Source: an uncultured bacterium (GTDB lineage: Bacteria > Chloroflexota > Anaerolineae > JACIWP01). From it: 6,020 nt of DNA. The stretch is from NCBI GenBank assembly GCA_903872005.1, contig CAIQJD010000540.1, forward strand, positions 1 to 6,020, read 5' to 3'. Both the position numbers and the translations under genes were made by a program. Positions 1-5,897 of the stretch are shown here, one piece after another. The notes below the pieces were generated by a model. The model searched no databases. It saw nothing but the letters and a program-made list of their open reading frames with translations, and had not been told where the DNA came from. Numbering within the stretch: the stretch's first letter is position 1; every line of letters begins with the position of its first letter.

Positions 1-170
1 CCCGCCTTGGGCGTCTTGCCTGGATCCACGATGCCGGAGACATCCAACTCCATCTCCTGCAGGACCTTGTCGAGGTTCTCCCGCTCGACGAGGTTGAAGA
101 CGGTCGAATGGCTGAGCCTTTCCTTTATGTACGCAGCCAGGGTCGGATCTATCGAGGCCCGCTTGGGATT
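1..170 (-). CDS. Fragment of a CsgG-like domain protein (no start; runs off the window edge)
   Basis: Read on the minus strand, this stretch is open without a stop for 56 codons and continues past position 1. It is in a different frame from atpB, which overlaps its first bases. Its protein includes VFNLVERENLDKVLQEMELD followed by VSGIVDP and, near the edge, GKTPKAG. In CsgG-type domains (curli secretion pore, LpoB/FlgO-like and many envelope lipoproteins) a strand of the form F-x-VVEREnLdkVlxEqxL is followed by xSGlvDP and an alanine/glycine helix, and the match here is close. No ATG, GTG or TTG start with a ribosome site lies upstream in this frame, because that region is atpB coding sequence. 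The 5' part of the gene is therefore missing. The frame assignment is seen directly; the family is recognised from motif memory. It may be a real gene remnant left by a deletion or one half of an assembly chimera. Confidence 0.5.
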
Positions 171-961
171 TCGCCGGCGAAGACGTTGCCAAAGAGACGG
201 AAGGTGAAGGAGATGATCTTGGCCAGCTCGCTGATCGTCTCAAAGACGCCGACGAGGATTCCGACCACGCCATTGAACACGCCCTTCTTGAAGTTGATCG
301 AGACGAACTTACTGAAGTAGCGCAAGCCTAGCGAGCGCACCCCAAAGAATTGCGTCAGGACGACGGAGATGAGCGCCAACGCCAGCGGCAGGTTCAGGTC
401 CGTGGCCGCCGAGCGCAGGAATGGCTCTAATTCGTAGCCGGTCTCGCCTTCGGTGGCTTTGTTGCCGGTGAGGATTTCCACTTCGCCGGCCAGTGGCTGC
501 GCGACATAGCCAGCGCCCTCTTCTCCATGTACTTCTTTCAGAAAGCCGATGCTGCCATAGAGCGGCAGCATGCCCATCCAGTTGGAGACGAGGAGGAAGA
601 GGAAGATGGTCATGACGATGGGAAAGAAGCGCCGCGCCCACTTTACGCCGGCCATGTTCTCGACCAGCCCGTAGAAGGCTTCGACGACGGTTTCCATGAC
701 GTTTTGCAGGCCGGTGGGGATGAGGGTCATGCGCCGCGTGGCGAAGAAGGCCAGCACGATCAAGACGATCATGGAGATCCAGGAGGTGATCATCGTGTTG
801 GTGATGGCGAATCCGCCGATATGGAAGACCGGCTCTGCGGCGATCTTAATCGCCGGCAGGGCGACGCGCGGCACGATGAGAAAGAGCGCCACTATGAGCG
901 CAAGGACAAGGAGCGCGGGGAGCAAGACTTTCGGAGACAAGAGCTTCGAGCGCTTTGACAC
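149..961 (-). CDS. atpB: F0F1 ATP synthase subunit a, C-terminally truncated
   Basis: Subunit a is the membrane stator of F0 that forms the two proton half-channels against the c-ring. The 270-residue frame begins with a membrane segment (about residues 10-35). It continues with a second segment around 52-76, the family element GLQNVMETVVEAFYGLVEN, the helix FFPIVMTIFLFLLVSNWMG, the ATDLNLPLALAL element and the aMT4 signature FRLFGNVFAGE near the end. Arg255 in FRLFGN corresponds to the essential Arg210 of E. coli. After Glu264 the family pattern stops: IPSGPR and a stop follow instead of the last membrane hairpin (E. coli His245/Gln252 region). About 50-70 residues are therefore missing and the product should not work as written. 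The GTG start at 961 is supported by an AAGGAGGG ribosome site at 971-978. The c-subunit gene expected next in an atp operon is absent; a CsgG-like fragment follows instead. Confidence 0.9.
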   Translation of the reverse strand: MSKRSKLLSPKVLLPALLVLALIVALFLIVPRVALPAIKIAAEPVFHIGGFAITNTMITSWISMIVLIVLAFFATRRMTLIPTGLQNVMETVVEAFYGLVENMAGVKWARRFFPIVMTIFLFLLVSNWMGMLPLYGSIGFLKEVHGEEGAGYVAQPLAGEVEILTGNKATEGETGYELEPFLRSAATDLNLPLALALISVVLTQFFGVRSLGLRYFSKFVSINFKKGVFNGVVGILVGVFETISELAKIISFTFRLFGNVFAGEIPSGPR

Positions 962-970
962 GATGCCGAC

Positions 971-978
971 CCCTCCTT
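971..978 (-). promoter_or_regulatory. Ribosome binding site deciding the atpB GTG start
   Basis: The minus strand reads AAGGAGGG, nine bases before the GTG at 961. No in-frame ATG lies nearby, so this site is the main support for the GTG start. Confidence 0.75.
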
Positions 979-1031
979 CACTCTATCGTTGAACGACCTG
1001 TTCCTCGCCTGGGGCTGGATACAACGGCGCT

Positions 1032-1060
1032 ATTATAGCAAAGGCTTTACGATATGGCAA
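1032..1060 (-). promoter_or_regulatory. Sigma-70-type promoter for atpB
   Basis: On the minus strand TTGCCA (1055-1060) is separated by exactly 17 bases from TATAAT (1032-1037). The -10 is preceded by TGC, giving an extended -10. The predicted transcript starts near 1025, leaving a leader of about 65 bases before the atpB GTG. It lies in the gap between the 105-residue ORF and atpB, so atpB can be transcribed independently of that ORF. Confidence 0.75.
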
Positions 1061-1076
1061 ATGACAAGCGAAATGT

Positions 1077-1394
1077 TCAAGAGGGGTGTTTCAATTCGGC
1101 CAGCGTGTCCAGGATGGCGCGCCGGCTGGCTTCCAGATAGGTGAGGTTCATGACATTTTGCCACAGCTCGCTCTGCGGGCTATCAATGTCCCACAGGGTG
1201 AATCTGGGCGACGATTCGCGCCGCTGCTGCATGACAGCATCAATCAGCAGCTCAATTTCCATGAGCCGGGTTTCCAGGTAGCGCCGGCGGGCGAGGCGAT
1301 CCATCTGTTCCAGGTCAGGCGGCAGGCGAGGGCCAGTCCAGGCGCGGCGGGCGGCGCGTTGTTTCGGCTTCTTGTCCACAGGCGGGTGTCGCAT
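1077..1394 (-). CDS. Hypothetical small helical protein upstream of atpB
   Basis: I do not recognise this 105-residue protein. It has a basic, proline-containing N-terminus (about residues 1-25), then a long charged helical stretch rich in Arg, Glu and Leu (about 28-62), and a second helical part (about 77-103) ending ELKHPS. There is no membrane segment or signal peptide, so it is not an AtpI- or AtpZ-like membrane protein despite its position before atpB. Codon third positions are strongly G/C, like the neighbours, which supports real coding. The ATG at 1394 has only a weak ribosome site, but a good promoter lies just upstream (1439-1467). A regulatory or scaffold role would be a guess. Confidence 0.7.
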   Translation of the reverse strand: MRHPPVDKKPKQRAARRAWTGPRLPPDLEQMDRLARRRYLETRLMEIELLIDAVMQQRRESSPRFTLWDIDSPQSELWQNVMNLTYLEASRRAILDTLAELKHPS

Positions 1395-1438
1395 TCAGCG
1401 TGAGAAATCGCCGGCTGAGATGCGCCGGCGTCACGCGC

Positions 1439-1467
1439 ATCTTAGCATCTCGCGGCCGCTTTGTCAA
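1439..1467 (-). promoter_or_regulatory. Sigma-70-type promoter for the 105-residue ORF
   Basis: On the minus strand a perfect TTGACA (1462-1467) is followed after 17 bases by TAAGAT (1439-1444), again preceded by TGC. The predicted start is near 1432, about 38 bases before the ATG at 1394. Spacing and position fit the 105-residue gene. Confidence 0.7.
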
Positions 1468-1500
1468 AGCGCCTGACGCCTGATTTCCCCACTTTGGGTG

Positions 1501-1575
1501 GGACGCGGATAAGGCGCAAAATCAGGGCGCCTTCGGCCCCAAAAATCCACGTCTGTCCGCGTTCGTCCGCGTCCA
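1501..1575 (+). repeat. Tandem 10-base units with an inverted arm
   Basis: Three adjacent 10-base units occur at 1546-1555 (TCCACGTCTG), 1556-1565 (TCCGCGTTCG) and 1566-1575 (TCCGCGTCCA). A perfect 9-base inverted copy, GGACGCGGA at 1501-1509, pairs with TCCGCGTCC at 1566-1574. The units resemble the TCTGCGTTCATCTGCG-type short interspersed repeats found between genes in many bacterial genomes, a resemblance from memory. The block lies in the non-coding gap 1395-1597. Confidence 0.5.
1518..1540 (-). terminator. Possible terminator of the gatCA-nucleotidyltransferase unit
   Basis: On the minus strand GGGGCC-GAA-GGC, one bulged G, and CCC form a short GC-rich hairpin (1525-1540), followed by TGATTTT (1518-1524). 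It lies about 60 bases past the stop codon at 1598, where the minus-strand transcript would end. The T-run is short and interrupted, so the call is weak. Confidence 0.3.
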
Positions 1576-1597
1576 AATTCCGAAAACCGGGTAAGAG

Positions 1598-1930
1598 TCA
1601 GTCCTGACGCGGTTCGCAGCCGGCGCATCCCTCTGGGGCGCAAGGCGTGACCGACCAGCGCCCCAGGGCTTCATCATAGGCGAGGATGTATTGGCCGAGG
1701 GCGCAGACGGCGCGGAACGCCGGCCCGGCCGGCGTGCGCCAGCGCGCTGCGATGTGGGTGATGGGATACACGCCGGCGTCGCCGACCAGGGCGGTGGGTT
1801 CCTGGGCGTAGGCATATTCGGAACGGCACTGGACGGAAAACGAGATCAGCGTTTCACTCCCGTCGTGGCGACGATCTCCGACGAATCGCCCACGTTGAAC
1901 TGCTCGAAGGCGCCGCGCACATGGGCGCAT
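1598..1930 (-). CDS. Hypothetical small protein overlapping the end of the nucleotidyltransferase gene
   Basis: The part between about 1849 and 1598 has the very high G/C third positions typical of genes here. Its protein looks strand-rich and natural (GVYPITHIAARWRTPAGPAF, later YILAYDEALGRWSV), ending with a Cys cluster, CAPEGCAGC. I do not recognise the family; the W-R-x-P, FR, YDE and RW spacing recalls small beta-rich proteins of unknown function, which is only an impression. The start is uncertain. The only canonical in-frame start is the ATG at 1930, which forces an 85-base overlap with the upstream gene and an Arg-rich N-terminus that looks like a shadow. A CTG at 1849-1847 overlaps the upstream stop as CTGA, with GGGAGTG just before it, and would give 83 residues by translational coupling. 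The coding call for the C-terminal part is firmer than the start. Confidence 0.5.
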   Translation of the reverse strand: MRPCARRLRAVQRGRFVGDRRHDGSETLISFSVQCRSEYAYAQEPTALVGDAGVYPITHIAARWRTPAGPAFRAVCALGQYILAYDEALGRWSVTPCAPEGCAGCEPRQD

Positions 1931-2889
1931 TCGCCGATCAGCGAATGGGTCAACGTGGCCTCTTCAAGCTTCGACCCTTCGTTGATGATGGAATCCGTGA
2001 CGATGGAGGCGCGCACCTCCACATGATCGGCCAGGCTGACGTGTGGCCCGATGATGGACGACTGGATGACGCAGCCGTCGCCGACATGCACATACGGCCC
2101 GATGATGGAGGCGCTGATTTTGGCGCTGGGGTGGATTTCGGCCGGCGGGATGATGATGGACTGCGCGCCGATGGCCGGCGCGTCGCTCAACTTCTCCAGC
2201 AGATAGCGGTTGGTCTGCAAGACCGCGTCGGGCGTGCCGCAATCTTCCCAAACCTGCACCGGGCCGGCGTTCAGCTTGGCCCCGCGATCCACCATCAGTT
2301 GCAGCGCATCGGCCAGGAAGTACTCGCCCTTCGTCTGGATATTGCGCTCGATCAGCTCGTCAATGCATTCGAAGAGGAGCGCCGAATTCTTGAGGTAATA
2401 GACGCCGATGACCGCCAGGTTGGAGACCGGCTGGGCCGGCTTCTCCACGAAGCGCGTGATGATCCCATCGCGCAGGGTGACGACGCCAAAACGGCGCGGG
2501 TCTTCGACTTCGCGCACGTAGATGACGCCATCGGTGGTGAGGGTTTTCAGCGGCAGGAGATCCGCCTCGAAGATGGTGTCCACGAAGATGATCAGCGCCG
2601 GCCCGTGGATGTAGGGCCGCGCCAGTTTGATGGCATGGGCCTGGCCCTTCAGCTCTTTCTGCTCCACGTAGTGGGCAGAAAAGTGGTAGTTGCGGCTGAC
2701 ATATTGCTGGATCTGCTCGCCCAGATAGCCGGTGATGAAGACGATGTCGTCCACATCCAGGCCGGCCAGCTTGTCCAGGATGTGGCCCAGCACCGGCTTG
2801 CCGGCGACATTCACCAGGGGCTTCGGCTTGGTGTAGGTGTGCGGGCGCAGGCGCGTCCCAAAACCCGCCAACGGGATGATCACTTGCAT
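1846..2889 (-). CDS. Sugar-1-phosphate nucleotidyltransferase with left-handed beta-helix tail (long RmlA/GlmU-like)
   Basis: The 347-residue protein transfers a nucleotidyl group from an NTP to a sugar 1-phosphate, making an activated sugar for wall or polysaccharide synthesis. The N-terminal domain shows LAGFGTRLRP (7-16) and KPKP (21-24), the NTP-binding signature. It continues with KGQAHAIKLA (81-90), a metal-site aspartate in FVDT (D104), EDPRRFGV (129-136), VEKP (148-151), a GEYFLADAL element (188-196) and WEDCGTPD (214-221). From about 246 to 320 hexapeptide-like repeats (for example ISASIIGPYVHVG) form a left-handed beta helix, as in long glucose-1-phosphate thymidylyltransferases. 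The sugar and the base cannot be fixed from sequence alone. The ATG at 2889 follows AGGAGGT at 2902-2908. It lies 89 bases after gatA with no convincing terminator between, so co-transcription is likely although the functions are unrelated. Confidence 0.88.
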   Translation of the reverse strand: MQVIIPLAGFGTRLRPHTYTKPKPLVNVAGKPVLGHILDKLAGLDVDDIVFITGYLGEQIQQYVSRNYHFSAHYVEQKELKGQAHAIKLARPYIHGPALIIFVDTIFEADLLPLKTLTTDGVIYVREVEDPRRFGVVTLRDGIITRFVEKPAQPVSNLAVIGVYYLKNSALLFECIDELIERNIQTKGEYFLADALQLMVDRGAKLNAGPVQVWEDCGTPDAVLQTNRYLLEKLSDAPAIGAQSIIIPPAEIHPSAKISASIIGPYVHVGDGCVIQSSIIGPHVSLADHVEVRASIVTDSIINEGSKLEEATLTHSLIGECAHVRGAFEQFNVGDSSEIVATTGVKR

Positions 2890-2978
2890 AGGGCTTCGTT
2901 GACCTCCTCTTGCTCTGGTTCTGTTCTGGCAGATTTGCCTATGGCGTACAGGAAAGGCAAGGCGGCGTCAGGGCCGGC

Positions 2979-4430
2979 TCATAGCGCCGGCTTCAGCTGT
3001 CGCCATTGCGTCGCCTGCTCATAGGCGTAGGCGGCGCGCAGGATCGTCGGCTCGGCGAAGGCCCCGCCCATGATCTGCAAGCCCACCGGCATCCCTTCGC
3101 TCATGCCGCAGGGCAGGACGATGCCGCACATGCCGGCCAGGGAGAGCGGTAGGGTGAAGATGTCCCCCAGATACATCTCCAGGGGAGAGGCGGCCTTTTC
3201 GCCGATCTTGAACGCGACCGTCGGCGCGGTGGGGCCGACCAGGACATCGTATTCCTCGAAGGCGCGCTCGAAATCGCGCTTGATGAGGGTGCGTACCTTT
3301 TGCGCCTTGAGGTAATAGGCGTCGTAGTAGCCGGCCGACAGGGCATACGTCCCCAACATGATGCGGCGCTTGACCTCCGGGCCGAAGCCGCGCCCGCGCG
3401 TTTGGCGGTAGCCGTCCCACATGGTCTCGGCCGGCGCGGAGAGGCCATACTTCACGCCATCGTAGCGCGCCAGGTTGGCCGAGGCTTCGGCCGGCGCGAT
3501 CAGGTAATAGACCGGCAGGCCGTATTCCGTGTGCGGCAGAGAGACTTCGCTGACCTGCGCGCCCAGCTCGCGCAGCGTCTCGATGGCGGCGCGGATGGCC
3601 GCGACCACGCCGGCTTGAATCCCTTCGGCCAGATATTCGCGCGGCACGCCGACCCGCAGGCCGCGCAGGTGCGGGATCAAGGCGTCGCCATAGCGCGGCG
3701 TCGGGGTGTTGACCGAGGTGGAGTCGCGCCGGTCATAGCCGGCGATGACGCTCAAGACCGACGCCACGTCGGCGACCTCGCGTCCGAAGGGGCCGATTTG
3801 ATCCAGCGACGAGGCGAAGGCCACCAGCCCATAGCGCGAGACGCGGCCGTAGGTCGGCTTCATGCCGACGATGCCGCAGAAGGCCGCCGGCTGGCGCACG
3901 CTCCCGCCGGTGTCCGAGCCGAGGGCGGCCAGAGCCTCGCCGGCGGCCACGGCCGCCGCGCTCCCGCCGCTGGAGCCGCCGGGGACGCGCGTCAAATCCC
4001 AGGGGTTGCGCGTCGTATGATAGGCCGAATTCTCCGTGGAGGAACCCATGGCGAATTCGTCGGTATTGGTCTTGCCCAGCAGCACCGCGCCGGCCGCGCG
4101 CAGCTTGCTGATGACGGTGGCGTCGTAAGGTGGGACGAAGTTTTCCAGGATGCGAGAGCCGCAGGTGGCCGGCGCGCCGCGCACACAGATGACGTCTTTG
4201 ATGGCGATGGGGATGCCCAGGAGCGGCGATTCCTCGCCGGCGGCGCGCCGCGCATCCGCCTCGGCGGCCTGCTCCAGGGCAGCCTCTGGCGTCACGGTCA
4301 GGTAGGCGCGCACGCGCTCGTCTACGCAAGCGATGCGCTCCAGGACGGCGCGGGTCAGCTCGACCGAGGAAATCTCACCGCGTTGCAGCCGGCTTTGAGC
4401 TTCGCGGATGGTCAGATCATAGAGTGACAC
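2979..4430 (-). CDS. gatA: Asp/Glu-tRNA(Asn/Gln) amidotransferase subunit A
   Basis: GatA is the glutaminase of the GatCAB complex. It releases ammonia that GatB uses to convert Glu-tRNA(Gln) or Asp-tRNA(Asn) to the amide form. With the GTG start the protein has 483 residues, the usual length. The amidase-signature triad is complete: Lys78 in IAIKDV, Ser153 in [10 protein letters not shown] and Ser177 in [15 protein letters not shown], matching K79/S154/S178 of S. aureus GatA. The motif [20 protein letters not shown] follows. An upstream ATG at 4481 is possible but would add 17 unusual residues and overlap gatC. The GTG at 4430 has GGAGG five bases ahead and gives a typical GatA N-terminus ([10 protein letters not shown]). 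It follows gatC by 17 bases. gatB is not in the window. Confidence 0.96.
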   Translation of the reverse strand: MSLYDLTIREAQSRLQRGEISSVELTRAVLERIACVDERVRAYLTVTPEAALEQAAEADARRAAGEESPLLGIPIAIKDVICVRGAPATCGSRILENFVPPYDATVISKLRAAGAVLLGKTNTDEFAMGSSTENSAYHTTRNPWDLTRVPGGSSGGSAAAVAAGEALAALGSDTGGSVRQPAAFCGIVGMKPTYGRVSRYGLVAFASSLDQIGPFGREVADVASVLSVIAGYDRRDSTSVNTPTPRYGDALIPHLRGLRVGVPREYLAEGIQAGVVAAIRAAIETLRELGAQVSEVSLPHTEYGLPVYYLIAPAEASANLARYDGVKYGLSAPAETMWDGYRQTRGRGFGPEVKRRIMLGTYALSAGYYDAYYLKAQKVRTLIKRDFERAFEEYDVLVGPTAPTVAFKIGEKAASPLEMYLGDIFTLPLSLAGMCGIVLPCGMSEGMPVGLQIMGGAFAEPTILRAAYAYEQATQWRQLKPAL

Positions 4431-4435
4431 GGACG

Positions 4436-4442
4436 CCTCCCA
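4436..4442 (-). promoter_or_regulatory. Ribosome binding site deciding the gatA GTG start
   Basis: The minus strand reads TGGGAGG, ending five bases before the GTG at 4430. It lies mostly in the 17-base gap after the gatC stop (4448-4450), which favours the shorter GatA over the ATG at 4481. Confidence 0.75.
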
Positions 4443-4447
4443 GCCGG

Positions 4448-4738
4448 CTATTCGCCGAAGATCGCTTTGACGCGGAAACAATCATCTTGCACGGCCGGCG
4501 CGTTGGCAAGGATATCCTCGCGGGGGAACGATGGCGCCGCCTGATCGGGGCGCAGCACTGTATCCAGGGGCAGCACCGAAGCGGTGGGGGGGATCGCCTC
4601 GGTATCGAGGCGCTGCAGCATGTCGGCGTAATCCAGGATCGCCGAGAGCGTCTCGCGGTAGTCTTCTTGCTCCGCGTCGGTCAGGCTCAATTTCGCCAGC
4701 TCCGCGATATGTTCCACTTGCTCCAAAGTCAGTTTCAT
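4448..4738 (-). CDS. gatC: Asp/Glu-tRNA(Asn/Gln) amidotransferase subunit C
   Basis: GatC is the small subunit that wraps around the GatA-GatB interface and stabilises the amidotransferase. The 96-residue length is typical. The N-terminus [19 protein letters not shown] is the family signature, followed by [16 protein letters not shown] and a C-terminal part with [15 protein letters not shown] and FRVKAIFGE that resembles the usual LR-D-x-x-x-xxAP...F-V-P end. The ATG at 4738 lacks a clear ribosome site, so translation may depend on a weak site or on the leader. It is the first gene of the gatC-gatA unit, with a promoter about 50 bases upstream, and is divergent from the PHP gene. Confidence 0.95.
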   Translation of the reverse strand: MKLTLEQVEHIAELAKLSLTDAEQEDYRETLSAILDYADMLQRLDTEAIPPTASVLPLDTVLRPDQAAPSFPREDILANAPAVQDDCFRVKAIFGE

Positions 4739-4787
4739 CGCCCGCGTCCATTCGTGATGTTAGAGTTCAGTCCGGCCCGCGCCGGCC

Positions 4788-4816
4788 ATTATAGCATGGG
4801 GGCAAGGGGCTTACAA
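4788..4816 (-). promoter_or_regulatory. Sigma-70-type promoter for gatC-gatA and downstream genes
   Basis: On the minus strand TTGTAA (4811-4816) precedes TATAAT (4788-4793) by exactly 17 bases, and TGC sits directly before the -10. The transcript would start near 4781, leaving a leader of about 43 bases before the gatC ATG. The region is divergent with the PHP-gene promoter. Confidence 0.75.
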
Positions 4817-4847
4817 ATCGTTTGGCGCAAGTTGGGCCGGCGCAAGG

Positions 4848-4886
4848 TTAACACAATGCTAAAGGGGCGTTAACAAGTTCCTAACA
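4848..4886 (+). promoter_or_regulatory. Putative Pho box: four TTAACA-like repeats every 11 bases
   Basis: The hexamers are TTAACA (4848-4853), CTAAAG (4859-4864), TTAACA (4870-4875) and CTAACA (4881-4886), each start exactly 11 bases after the last. Direct TTAACA-like repeats with 5-base gaps are the known binding site of the response regulator PhoP in Bacillus, and 11-base periodic repeats also make the E. coli PhoB box. The last repeat ends 9 bases before a -10 box, as in Pho-activated promoters where the box replaces the -35. The second repeat is the weakest. That a PhoP/PhoB-type regulator binds here is inferred; no pho regulator gene is in the window. Confidence 0.6.
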
Positions 4887-4895
4887 TCGGCGCGG

Positions 4896-4901
4896 TACAA
4901 T
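4896..4901 (+). promoter_or_regulatory. -10 box of the PHP-gene promoter
   Basis: TACAAT at 4896-4901 would start transcription near 4908, about 54 bases before the ATG at 4962. At 16-18 base spacing the upstream hexamers (such as ACAAGT) do not resemble TTGACA, and no TG precedes the -10. That suggests a promoter needing an activator, consistent with the repeats at 4848-4886. Confidence 0.55.
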
Positions 4902-4961
4902 GGGGTTGCATAGAGGCGCTCAAGGAAGGCGCTGGACGAGTAGGAAGGCGAGGGTAGCGCA

Positions 4962-5726
4962 ATGGGTCTGGCAGATCTTCACATTCATAGCATTCATAGC
5001 CCGGATGGCATCGCTTCCGTGCCGGCGATCCTGAAGCATGTGGCTCAGAATACCGACCTGGACGTCATCGCCATCACCGATCACAATAGCATGGCCGGCG
5101 TGCGCCAGGCCCTCGACCTGGCCCCCCGCTACGGCGTCGCGGTGATCCCCGGCTGCGAGGTCTCCACATCCGAGGGGCATCTCCTGGCGCTCTTCATCGA
5201 GCGGCTTGTGCCGGCCGGCCTTTCTCTGGCCCAGACCTTGCGCCGCGTGGCCGCGCAGGGCGGGCTGTGCGTGGCCCCGCACCCGCTGGCGCGCGGCTGT
5301 CACAGCTTGAGCCTCGACGCGATTCGGGCGGCCTTGCGGGATGTGTCCCTGGCGCGCACCCTCGCCGGCGTCGAGGTATACAATGGCGGCCTGATTTACA
5401 CCCGGCGCAACCTGGCCGTGGCCGCGCAGGCGCGCCAACTGCCGACCGCCGACATCGGCGCCAGCGACTCGCATGTCTTGCATACTATCGGACAGGGTTC
5501 AACGCACTTCGCCGGCAAGACCGCCGCCGACCTGCGCCGGACCCTGGAAATGGCGACTACGACCGCCCTGGGGGGCGTGGGACTGGGCGGCCTGGCCCTG
5601 TTGCGCTCCTGGGCGCCGCGCTATCTGTTACGCGCCCTGGGCTGGGCGCCCTGGAATTCTGACCCGCGGAGGCCGATTGAATATGCTCGCGTGCATCACA
5701 TCATGGCTCAGCGGCAACTTGTGTAG
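4962..5726 (+). CDS. PHP-domain metal-dependent phosphoesterase
   Basis: This 254-residue protein has the PHP-fold metal-binding motifs in order: DLHIHS (5-10, with H7 and H9), AITDHNS (38-43, with D40 and H41), GCEVST (64-69, with E66), GHLL (72-75), APHP (105-108, with H107) and GASDSH (166-171, with D169 and H171). Such proteins hydrolyse phosphate esters with a di- or trinuclear metal centre. The closest type is the YciV/TrpH family (nucleoside 3',5'-bisphosphate phosphatase or 5'-3' exoribonuclease), but the substrate cannot be fixed here. The C-terminal part beyond about 200 is Gly/Leu-rich and moderately hydrophobic, followed by Trp- and Arg-rich residues; this may be a membrane-associating tail. 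No signal peptide is seen, so it is probably cytoplasmic. AGGAAGGCGAGGG upstream of the ATG serves as a ribosome site. The Pho-box-like promoter suggests expression under phosphate limitation, which suits a phosphatase. Confidence 0.9.
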   Translation: MGLADLHIHSIHSPDGIASVPAILKHVAQNTDLDVIAITDHNSMAGVRQALDLAPRYGVAVIPGCEVSTSEGHLLALFIERLVPAGLSLAQTLRRVAAQGGLCVAPHPLARGCHSLSLDAIRAALRDVSLARTLAGVEVYNGGLIYTRRNLAVAAQARQLPTADIGASDSHVLHTIGQGSTHFAGKTAADLRRTLEMATTTALGGVGLGGLALLRSWAPRYLLRALGWAPWNSDPRRPIEYARVHHIMAQRQLV

Positions 5727-5727
5727 G

Positions 5728-5768
5728 CGCGCCGGCGCATCCTGCTCGCCCATTCGCCGGCCGGCGCG
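5728..5768 (+). terminator. GC-rich inverted repeat after the PHP gene
   Basis: CGCGCCGG (5728-5735) pairs perfectly with CCGGCGCG (5761-5768) across a 25-base loop, starting two bases after the TAG stop. No T-run follows, so it is at best a weak or factor-assisted terminator. Part of the match reflects the frequent GCCGGC word. Confidence 0.3.
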
Positions 5769-5838
5769 GCTCTGCGCGCCGTACCCAAGAGCTTAATCTT
5801 AAACGTCCGTTTCGTCTCTTCTGTCGCAGCCGGGAATG

Positions 5839-5847
5839 TGCTATAAT
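5839..5847 (+). promoter_or_regulatory. Extended -10 promoter for the lipoprotein gene
   Basis: TGCTATAAT combines a consensus -10 (5842-5847) with the TG of an extended -10. The upstream TTCTGT at the 17-base position is a poor -35, which an extended -10 can compensate. Transcription would start near 5854, leaving a 73-base leader before the ATG at 5927. Confidence 0.6.
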
Positions 5848-5852
5848 AGTCT

Positions 5853-5897
5853 CGGCGCGCTCCTATGCGTTTTCGCGCCACGCGCCGTCATTGGCGC
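5853..5897 (+). other. GC-rich leader with two alternative stem-loops
   Basis: CGGCGCG (5853-5859) can pair with CGCGCCG (5881-5887). GCGCCA (5875-5880) can instead pair with TGGCGC (5892-5897). The first stem encloses the 5' arm of the second, so both would not readily coexist with simple nesting. The leader lies between the predicted start and the lipoprotein ATG. It could be incidental GCGC-rich sequence; no known riboswitch is recognised. Confidence 0.25.

Noticed and set aside
2932..2960. Possible promoter before the nucleotidyltransferase gene (TTGCCT, 17 bases, CAAATC) and the TTGCCT/AGGCAA inverted repeat
   Set aside because: The -10 is far from consensus, and the six-base stem with a 14-base loop and no T-run is too weak for a terminator.
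1921..3024. Plus-strand open frame of 367 codons
   Set aside because: It is antisense to the nucleotidyltransferase gene; its protein is rich in Asp, Arg and Gln with no recognisable motif, as expected for a shadow of a GC-rich gene.
3300..4427. Plus-strand open frame of 375 codons
   Set aside because: It is antisense to gatA, whose catalytic triad and length are complete; the plus-strand protein is Arg/Gly/Ala-rich low-complexity sequence.
4431..4481. Longer GatA from the ATG at 4481
   Set aside because: It overlaps the gatC coding end and adds 17 residues unlike GatA; the GTG at 4430 has a well-placed GGAGG and gives the normal length.
4920..5483. Minus-strand open frame of 187 codons
   Set aside because: It is antisense to the PHP gene and covers the divergent promoter side; no motifs and unnatural composition.
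5781..5847. A second Pho-box-like array before the lipoprotein gene
   Set aside because: CTTAATCTTAAAC looked promising, but no hexamers continue at an 11-base period and none lies at the right distance from the -10.
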